Below, in pieces: positions 58,946 through 64,000 of a stretch of 64,000 nucleotides of DNA. This DNA is from Bacillota bacterium (GTDB lineage: Bacteria > Bacillota > Clostridia > Christensenellales > Aristaeellaceae). Within the stretch, counting starts at the first letter, position 1; the number at the start of each line of letters is the position of its first letter. The DNA is taken from positions 1-64,000 of the forward strand of contig JAEZIN010000006.1 in NCBI GenBank assembly GCA_023436585.1. Reading direction: 5' to 3'. The notes under the pieces are model-generated. The model saw only the letters and a program-made list of their open reading frames with translations. It was not told where the DNA came from and ran no database searches. Made by a program: the position numbers and the translations under genes.

Positions 58946-59674
58946 TCATCCCGTTTCATTCCACTGCTCCCTCAGCGTCAGCCTGACCCGCGCCTCCAGC
59001 CGGGATATTTGCACCTGGGTCATGTGCAAAAGCTCCGCCGTTTCGGCCTGTGTTTTTTCCGCTGCGTAGCGCAGATACAAAAGCCACTGCTCCGTTTTGG
59101 GCAGCCGGGAGATCAGGTCCCGCAGGAACATCCGCTCCATCCAGGCCTCGCTGCGGGGATCGCGCAGTATTTCCCCCCAGGAAAGCCGCTGATCGGCGCT
59201 GGGAGAGCTGTCCAGGGATACGGGCTGCTTTCCCGTTTCCATCAGCAATACCAGCTCCGCGGCGGACATACGCATGGTCTTGGCGACCTCCGGCAGCGTG
59301 GGCTCCCTTCCCAGCGCCTGGCGCAGGATGCGGATGGTCTTCCTGGCCAGCGTGGCTCGTTCCCTATCCGTCCTGGCCACATGCACGGGGCTGTCATCCC
59401 GAAGGTACCTTCGCAGTTCGCCCAGGATCATGGGCACCGCGTAGGTGGAAAACTTAACACCCGCATCAAGATCAAAGCGCTGAATGGCTTTCACAAGCCC
59501 CATGCAGCCCTGCTGGTACAGCTCCTCACTGTCCCGGCCCCAGGCGGAAAAGCGCTTTAAGACGCAGCGTACCAGGGGCAGATTGCGGCGCACCATTTCC
59601 TCCAGCGCCGTCTTGTCATCCTCCTTGGCGCGGGCTATCAGCTCCAGGCTATCCGCTTGTCCGTAATCGTACAT
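58946..59674 (-). CDS. sigF: RNA polymerase sporulation sigma factor SigF
   Basis: A 242-residue sigma-70 family factor that starts the forespore programme. Region 2 shows NLPLVRCVLKRFSAWGRDSEELYQQGC and DLDAGVKFSTYAVPMILGEL, and region 4 TQAETAELLHMTQVQISRLEARV. The ATG at 59674 lies four bases after the spoIIAB stop, with a weak SD (GAG), consistent with coupling. No spoVA genes follow. Confidence 0.96.
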   Translation of the reverse strand: MYDYGQADSLELIARAKEDDKTALEEMVRRNLPLVRCVLKRFSAWGRDSEELYQQGCMGLVKAIQRFDLDAGVKFSTYAVPMILGELRRYLRDDSPVHVARTDRERATLARKTIRILRQALGREPTLPEVAKTMRMSAAELVLLMETGKQPVSLDSSPSADQRLSWGEILRDPRSEAWMERMFLRDLISRLPKTEQWLLYLRYAAEKTQAETAELLHMTQVQISRLEARVRLTLREQWNETG

Positions 59675-59678
59675 TGTC

Positions 59679-60119
59679 TCATTCGTGGCGGGCCGCCGCG
59701 ATGGTCTTGCGCATGCGCACCACCGTGCCAAGCCCTGGGGTGGAGGTCACCTCCACGTCGTCCATAAACGTCTGCATCACGGCAAAGCCCATGCCGGAAC
59801 GCTCCTGCTCCGGGTGGGAGGTGTAAAAGGGCTGCATGGCCTGGGCCACATCGGCGATGCCCTTGCCCTTGTCGGATATCTCCACCGTGAGAACCCCTCC
59901 CGGCGTGTAGGAGGCACTCATGGTGACGATACCCTGGGTGCCCTCGTAGCCATGAATAATGGCATTGGTTACCGCTTCGCTGACGGCCGTCTTGATGTCG
60001 GCAATCTCCGACACCGTGGGGCTCAGTTGTACGGCAAAGGCGGCGATCACCACGCGGGCAAAGGATTCGTTCTCCGGGCAACCCAAAAAAGATAGCTGCA
60101 TATGATTCCTGCCGTTCAT
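59679..60119 (-). CDS. spoIIAB: Anti-sigma F factor SpoIIAB (kinase)
   Basis: A 146-residue GHKL ATPase that holds sigma F and phosphorylates SpoIIAA. N-box EAVTNAIIHGY, G1 ISDKGKGIAD and G2 ERSGMGFAVM are intact. The ATG at 60119 gives an SD (GGAGG) spacing of 7; the ATG two codons earlier is too close. Middle gene of the classical order. Confidence 0.96.
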   Translation of the reverse strand: MNGRNHMQLSFLGCPENESFARVVIAAFAVQLSPTVSEIADIKTAVSEAVTNAIIHGYEGTQGIVTMSASYTPGGVLTVEISDKGKGIADVAQAMQPFYTSHPEQERSGMGFAVMQTFMDDVEVTSTPGLGTVVRMRKTIAAARHE

Positions 60120-60130
60120 CGTCATGCCTC

Positions 60131-60442
60131 CTATTCCTGCCTTGCCACATGGATGATCTGCGCCATGCCGGAGAGTTGAAAGATGCGGTTAATTTGAGGA
60201 TTCATGTTCCTGACCCATACGCTGCCGCCCCTGGCCGCCAGGATGCGGTACCGGCCCAGGATAACGCCAATGCCCGAGGAATCCATAAATTTCAGGTCCG
60301 CCATGTCCAGCATCAGATGGCGCACCACAGGATCGGAGATGAGTTCGTCCAGCTCGCGGCGGATATTTACTGCGCTGCAGTGGTCCAGTTCACCGCTTAG
60401 GGCCACCGTCAGCCTGTCCCGCTGTTTGGCGTGGTTGAGCAT
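60131..60442 (-). CDS. spoIIAA: Anti-sigma F factor antagonist SpoIIAA
   Basis: A 103-residue STAS-domain protein. The phosphorylated serine lies in KFMDSSGIGVILGRY; GELDHCSAVNIR is the typical strand-helix. SD AAGGGGGG. Unphosphorylated SpoIIAA frees sigma F in the forespore. Upstream there is a partial match to a sigma-H promoter. Confidence 0.96.
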   Translation of the reverse strand: MLNHAKQRDRLTVALSGELDHCSAVNIRRELDELISDPVVRHLMLDMADLKFMDSSGIGVILGRYRILAARGGSVWVRNMNPQINRIFQLSGMAQIIHVARQE

Positions 60443-60470
60443 GCTTGTCCCCCCTTAAATGCTGTAAGCT

Positions 60471-60500
60471 GTATTTGCCTGTGTACAGTCACTATCCTTC
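60471..60500 (-). promoter_or_regulatory. Candidate sigma-H promoter of the spoIIA operon
   Basis: GAAGGATAG (60500-60492) resembles the sigma-H -35 (RnAGGAwww), and 12 nt later GGCAAATAC (60479-60471) partly matches RnnGAATww. Position and spacing fit; the -10 is imperfect. Confidence 0.4.
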
Positions 60501-60555
60501 CTCGAAAAATGGGTGTTTATGCAGGATATGTGGTAATCGTTCGACAAACAAAAAA

Positions 60556-60578
60556 GGAGCGCGTTTTTACCGCGCTCC
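60556..60578 (-). terminator. Terminator of the Eis-like acetyltransferase gene
   Basis: A perfect 8-bp stem GGAGCGCG / CGCGCTCC; on the minus strand it is followed by six T. Confidence 0.85.
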
Positions 60579-60596
60579 CAATCACAAATGATTTGT

Positions 60597-61862
60597 TTAA
60601 AAGTAGTTGTTGATCCAGCAGGGCTTTGCGTAGAACACCCGGTCCATTGTTTCCCGATTTCCATACACCTTTACGCCGTCCATGTATGTGAAATCGGAAG
60701 TGTCGTAATTGCCCAGGATGGCGGCTGAAAACACGTTCACAGTCAATTCCGCATCGAAGTCCCGCCTGCTTGTCTGGCCAAAGGGACAGACAGGCAGGGC
60801 CGTGAATTCCACTTCCGCTGCCGCTCCGTTTTCAAAGCGGACGTTATACAGTCCGTTGTTCTGAGGTAGAAAATCGTCGTGCAGATATAGAGAAAACGAG
60901 CCTGTACCAATGTATTTGGCCAGGCGCAGTGTTTCTTCCACGTGGATGGCGCGGGCCATGCCGTTCATTTTGAACTGCCGGGTGGTTTCCGACTGGGGGT
61001 AGTCCAGGCAGAAATGATCGAGGTTTATGGTGGAAGGCACGGAGAAGGAGATGCCCTCATAGTCGGCGGCGAACGTTTTGGCAAAGGCCATAATCGCTTT
61101 CAGGGTATCAAAGCCGTCAAATGCGATTTCTTTGCAGCCTAAAATCCGCCGTCCCTTTTCCCCGGCCTTTTTCTCGAAAACCAGGTATCCGGCAGGCTTG
61201 CCGCTTTGATCCTTGTAGAGGAAAGCATGCATCTCTCCCTTGAAGGGATCGGCGGTCTTTACGGTTTTCCAATCCAGATCGTCCCGGTACACCATCATGT
61301 TCCACCGGGAGGCAAAAGCCCTGTAGGCGGTTTTGTATTCATCGATGGGGCTTCCGGGCCGGTACAGGTGGAGGGTGCCGGGGATCGGCGCGTTGGGAAC
61401 GGCCTTCAAATCAAAATCCCACAGGACGCTGGCACAGGAGCGGTGATATCCGAAGCTGCCGTAGAACTGCTCGCTGAAAGGGTACAGATAGGAAAAGGGT
61501 ACCTTTTTTTCATACTGCTCCTGAAGCAGTGCGGCAAACATCGCCTTGACGGCCCCCTTGCGCCTGTGCTGGGGATACGTGCAAACAGCGCCGATGCCCG
61601 CCATGGCCGCCTCATTTCCGTCAAATTCCACCTGATAGGGCAGCACGCACAGGCTGGCCATCATTTCACTGTCGTCTGTAAAAGCGCCCCATGTATCGGT
61701 AACACCGGAATCGCCTTTGGATTGGGGGTTCTCTCGCAAACCCTTGGCGTATTCCTCCGGAGTTTTCCCGCTGGCATCCAGCGGCCAATGAAAGCTCAGA
61801 GAGGAGATGTGGTCGGCTTCCAGGATTTCGTTTTCGTAAAGCTTGCGAACGATCATGTTCAT
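60597..61862 (-). CDS. Eis-like GNAT acetyltransferase
   Basis: A 421-residue protein with the Eis/SCP2 layout. The first GNAT domain has AGIGAVCTYPQHRRKGAVKAMF (acetyl-CoA loop RRKGAV) and YLYPFSEQFYGSFGY. A second GNAT-like domain and a C-terminal sterol-carrier-like domain (AELTVNVFSAAILGNYDTSDF) follow. Relatives acetylate aminoglycosides or protein lysines; the substrate here is unknown. ATG at 61862 (AAAGGATGG upstream) or 61856. Promoter TTGAAA-17-TATAGT upstream. Confidence 0.88.
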   Translation of the reverse strand: MNMIVRKLYENEILEADHISSLSFHWPLDASGKTPEEYAKGLRENPQSKGDSGVTDTWGAFTDDSEMMASLCVLPYQVEFDGNEAAMAGIGAVCTYPQHRRKGAVKAMFAALLQEQYEKKVPFSYLYPFSEQFYGSFGYHRSCASVLWDFDLKAVPNAPIPGTLHLYRPGSPIDEYKTAYRAFASRWNMMVYRDDLDWKTVKTADPFKGEMHAFLYKDQSGKPAGYLVFEKKAGEKGRRILGCKEIAFDGFDTLKAIMAFAKTFAADYEGISFSVPSTINLDHFCLDYPQSETTRQFKMNGMARAIHVEETLRLAKYIGTGSFSLYLHDDFLPQNNGLYNVRFENGAAAEVEFTALPVCPFGQTSRRDFDAELTVNVFSAAILGNYDTSDFTYMDGVKVYGNRETMDRVFYAKPCWINNYF

Positions 61863-61891
61863 TCCATCCTTTGTTCCTGGTTTCTATTTCC

Positions 61892-61920
61892 ACTATAACA
61901 GAAAACGGGCTTCCTTTCAA
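61892..61920 (-). promoter_or_regulatory. Promoter of the Eis-like gene
   Basis: TTGAAA (61920-61915), 17-nt spacer, TATAGT (61897-61892) on the minus strand. Confidence 0.78.
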
Positions 61921-62160
61921 GGATGCCCGAACATGGTATCTTCGTAGTTGGGGGCAACGAGGGGGCAATAGCTCCTTAGAATAGATCGTTCAATCGTTCA
62001 TACGAGATTTGTGGAGCAAACAATCCTTACAAGATTTCCTGGCCGTATGCCTTATTATGTAGCCTGAGAATAGTGCGGGCTTAATAGGATTACGAAGAGA
62101 TTGTGAAGAGGAGCTGTCACATATGCGGCTTAACATCATCCTTATTCTTCGAGACGGCCG

Positions 62161-62328
62161 CCGAAGGTTTCCAAAGGGCTCCCGAGCTCAGCCGCCGCCA
62201 GTGGCGGCAATAGGCTGAGCGAAGGAGGCTGGCGAAACGAGCCGCAGAAGCGGCAGCGAACTGCGGCGACGATTGAGCCAGATGGAGGATCGGAAAGCCC
62301 TTTGGTCGCATCCGCAGATGCGAAATCC
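62161..62328. repeat. Dispersed repeat, long copy with structured insert
   Basis: The arms match the copy at 55172-55231 (CCGAAG...CCAAAGGGC on the left, GATCGGAAAGCCCTTTGG and TGCGAAATCC on the right). The insert contains nested palindromes: GCTCAGCC/GGCTGAGC around GCCGCC/GGCGGC, then GCCGCA/TGCGGC. It lies in a ~520-base gap without a convincing gene; short ORFs across it are explained by the repeat. Confidence 0.78.
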
Positions 62329-62381
62329 ATCTTACCAATTAAGGATAAGCTAGGCTTGCATAATTTAAGACAACCTAAGTG

Positions 62382-62813
62382 CTATCCCTTCCACTTGAAC
62401 AATAGCACGCCGCCCACCAACAGCCCCATGCCCACATATTTATTCCAGGTAAAAGGCACCTTTTCCGTGCCCAGTATGCCAAACGCGTCAATCATTGCGG
62501 CAGCCAGAAGCTGCGCGATAAGGATGGTGGAAATGGCCACGGTGGGGGTAAGGTTTTGTATGCCCAGCATCACCGTAAGGGTGATGGTCAGGCCCAGCAC
62601 GCCGCCCATCCAGTAATACCAGGGCATTTTCAAAAGGCCGGAAAACTGCCCCTTGCCCAATATCCACAGGACAATCAGCGAAAGTAAAAAGGCTGTTCCC
62701 TGCACAAAAACATTGGATTCATACAACCCTATCTTGTCGCCAAGCCGTGTATTGATCACCCCTTGAAAGCTCATGGCGGCCCCGGCCAATATGCAAAACA
62801 AAACCCCGGCCAT
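62382..62813 (-). CDS. DMT superfamily membrane protein (YdcZ/DUF606 type)
   Basis: A 143-residue protein with about five spans: AGVLFCILAGAAMSFQGVIN, VQGTAFLLSLIVLWIL, YYWMGGVLGLTITLTVML, TVAISTILIAQLLAAAM and YVGMGLLVGGVLLF. The N-terminal QGVINTRLG is typical of the DUF606 half-size DMT family, which probably dimerises. Substrate unknown. SD GGGAGGG. Same direction as relQ and perhaps in its transcript (60-base gap). Confidence 0.88.
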   Translation of the reverse strand: MAGVLFCILAGAAMSFQGVINTRLGDKIGLYESNVFVQGTAFLLSLIVLWILGKGQFSGLLKMPWYYWMGGVLGLTITLTVMLGIQNLTPTVAISTILIAQLLAAAMIDAFGILGTEKVPFTWNKYVGMGLLVGGVLLFKWKG

Positions 62814-62873
62814 GTCATCCCTCCCAACAAACAGGGAATATCATGCCCGGGGTTTTCTTTTTCCATGCGGGGT

Positions 62874-63554
62874 TCAGCTTCCGGCGGTCCCGCCGCCTTC
62901 CAGCTTCTCCACCATGTTGTATATGCGCTGCATCCGAAGGTCTATCTCGGCCATGTCCTTGGCTGTGCGCAAAAGCTCCGCCGAAAGCTCCTTGGGGATT
63001 CTTTGAGGCTCCTTATAGCGCAATTGATGGTCCAGGCTGGCCCACAGGTCCATGGCGATGGAGCGGATTTGAACCTCCACCGGCACCCATACCTTGCCTT
63101 CCGCCAGGAAGACGGGCACCTGCACCACCAGGTGAAGGCTTCTGTAGCCGTTCTTCTTGGGGGTAGTGATGTAATCCTGCTCCTTGACCAGCACGATGTC
63201 GTCCTGATTTTTCAAAAGGTCGGCCACCGTGTAGATATCGCTGACATACGAGCAGATGACGCGGATGCCGGCGATGTCGTACAGGTTTTCGGCCGCCGAT
63301 GCGAAGGATACGGGCAGGTTCCTGCGCTGCAGCTTTTCGGTGATGCTCTGTACCGTCTTAAGGCGGCTTTGCATGTGGTGGATGGGATTGCGTTTGTGGC
63401 GGAGCTGAAACTCCTCGTCCAGGTTCTCCAGCTTCGTGCGTACCTCCCGGATGGCCGACTGGTAGCGGCACTGCATTTGCAGATAGCTGTCCGACAGCTC
63501 CTGAATGCTTTTGAGGGTAAGCCTGGCTAGCAGGGGTTTGTCCGCAAGGGTCAT
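62874..63554 (-). CDS. relQ: Small alarmone synthetase, GTP pyrophosphokinase (RelQ type)
   Basis: A 226-residue single-domain RelA/SpoT synthetase making (p)ppGpp. Visible: DIAGIRVICSYVSDIYTVADLL, KNGYRSLHLVVQVPVFLAEG and the catalytic Glu in VPVEVQIRSIAMDLWASLDH. No hydrolase, TGS or ACT domains. SD AAAGGAG; the start overlaps the histidine kinase stop as ATGA, an unusual coupling. Confidence 0.94.
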   Translation of the reverse strand: MTLADKPLLARLTLKSIQELSDSYLQMQCRYQSAIREVRTKLENLDEEFQLRHKRNPIHHMQSRLKTVQSITEKLQRRNLPVSFASAAENLYDIAGIRVICSYVSDIYTVADLLKNQDDIVLVKEQDYITTPKKNGYRSLHLVVQVPVFLAEGKVWVPVEVQIRSIAMDLWASLDHQLRYKEPQRIPKELSAELLRTAKDMAEIDLRMQRIYNMVEKLEGGGTAGS

Positions 63555-64000
63555 GAGGGGCTCCTTTCCGGCGGGTCCGCGCGCTTTAACTCCACGGTGA
63601 AGGTGCTGCCCAGGCCGGGGCTGCTTTTCACGCGCAGTGTGCCGCCATGCAGGTCGATGATACGTTTGGCCAAGGGCAGACCCAACCCGTTCCCTTCATG
63701 GGCGTGGGATGTGTCACCCTGGTAAAACCGTTCGAAGATACGCGCTTGCGTACTTTCGTCCATGCCGATACCCTGATCACGGATGCGTACCTTCACCACG
63801 TCGCTTACGTACAGGGAAAGGGCAATTTCCCCGCCCTGGGGGGAAAACTTGATGGCATTTTCCAGCAGATTGATCCATACCTGCTGCATCAGTTCCGCGT
63901 CGCCGCGGATCACGGTGTTTTCCAGGTTCACGTCCCAGCGGATCTCCCTTTGCGCCCACTCCGGCTCCAGCAAAAGCACCGTCTGCCGAAGCTGCTCATC
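63551..64000 (-). CDS. Sensor histidine kinase, C-terminal part (cut by window edge)
   Basis: 149 codons of the catalytic HATPase domain. N-box is WINLLENAIKFSP, G1 VRIRDQGIGMD, F-box IFERFYQGD, G2 EGNGLGLPLAKRI, and GLGSTFTVEL ends it. The reading frame continues to base 64000, so the HisKA and sensor parts lie outside. Translation is coupled to relQ, linking a two-component sensor with alarmone synthesis. Confidence 0.92.
   Translation of the reverse strand, partial: DEQLRQTVLLLEPEWAQREIRWDVNLENTVIRGDAELMQQVWINLLENAIKFSPQGGEIALSLYVSDVVKVRIRDQGIGMDESTQARIFERFYQGDTSHAHEGNGLGLPLAKRIIDLHGGTLRVKSSPGLGSTFTVELKRADPPERSPS

Noticed and set aside
62161..62328. Structured non-coding RNA
   Set aside because: The nested hairpins are impressive, but the arms match a second genomic copy, so a mobile palindromic repeat explains them better.
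62117..62338. Small minus-strand ORFs (62-73 codons) over the long dispersed repeat
   Set aside because: They coincide with the repeat arms and nested hairpins; no SD and no independent similarity.
1..64000. tRNA or rRNA genes, prophage, IS elements, toxin-antitoxin pairs
   Set aside because: Looked for conserved motifs (TTCGA-type T-arms, transposase DDE patterns, integrases); none was convincing anywhere in the window.

Overview
The window reads as a chromosomal segment of a GC-rich, endospore-forming Firmicute, most probably a strictly anaerobic member of the Clostridia. The support is direct: a gerA-type germinant receptor operon, the spoIIAA-spoIIAB-sigF sporulation operon, a PASTA kinase with its PP2C partner, FMN and T-box riboswitches, ATGA-type start/stop overlaps, strong Shine-Dalgarno (SD) sequences, class I iron-sulfur fumarase, Pta-AckA fermentation genes and an oxygen-sensitive Fe-S module. 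I cannot name a genus. No rRNA, tRNA, phage, IS element or CRISPR array was seen. Almost everything is core genome; the unusual material lies in protein tails, small ORFs and intergenic repeats.

Layout. 1-4.6 kb: the 3' end of a D,D-carboxypeptidase, a zinc-ribbon membrane protein, a MazG/HisE-like hydrolase and a secreted protein with YD-like repeats. 4.7-7.8 kb: a GGGtGRT protein plus NifU-like scaffold (minus strand), divergent from a rhodanese lipoprotein plus an XRE/S24-like regulator (plus strand), with two near mirror-image promoters between them. 7.9-12.0 kb: germinant receptor operon gerA-gerC-small two-TM protein-gerB. 12.0-24.1 kb: a long minus-strand housekeeping operon, priA-def-fmt-rsmB-rlmN-PP2C-prkC-rsgA-rpe-ypsA-like-42 aa ORF, closed by a strong terminator. 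RsmB in this operon carries a roughly 356-residue N-terminal extension built from a 15-residue repeat.

24.1-35.8 kb: a THUMP rRNA methyltransferase; an FMN-riboswitch operon ribU-tsaE-tsaB-rimI; a solute-binding protein with galactokinase; an M50 protease with scpA-scpB; a membrane-anchored coiled coil with an FMN_bind domain; a hairpin cassette; and pyridoxamine kinase. 36-43.1 kb: a membrane protein with a C-terminal Cys module, AraC-type and LacI-type regulators, then rpmH-rnpA-yidD-yidC-jag without dnaA or mnmEG beside it. 43.3-49.9 kb: a DUF6530-like/GIY-YIG-like pair under a palindromic operator, a nitronate monooxygenase-like enzyme, tmcAL, pta-ackA, and yceD-rpmF.

49.9-58.9 kb: T-box leader, a 19-codon ORF, valS-folC-rsmH-rsmI-fumarase alpha/beta and a secreted protein sharing the Cys module of the 36 kb protein. 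58.9-64 kb: sigF-spoIIAB-spoIIAA, an Eis-like acetyltransferase, a dispersed repeat, a small DMT transporter, a RelQ-type alarmone synthetase and the C-terminus of a histidine kinase. Main themes are translation (formylation/deformylation, rRNA and tRNA modification, ribosome assembly), membrane insertion, sporulation/germination and flavin use. The most unusual items are the RsmB repeat tail, the shared Cys module, the Fe-S/GGGtGRT locus, the operator-controlled DUF6530 pair and the repeat-flanked hairpin cassette.
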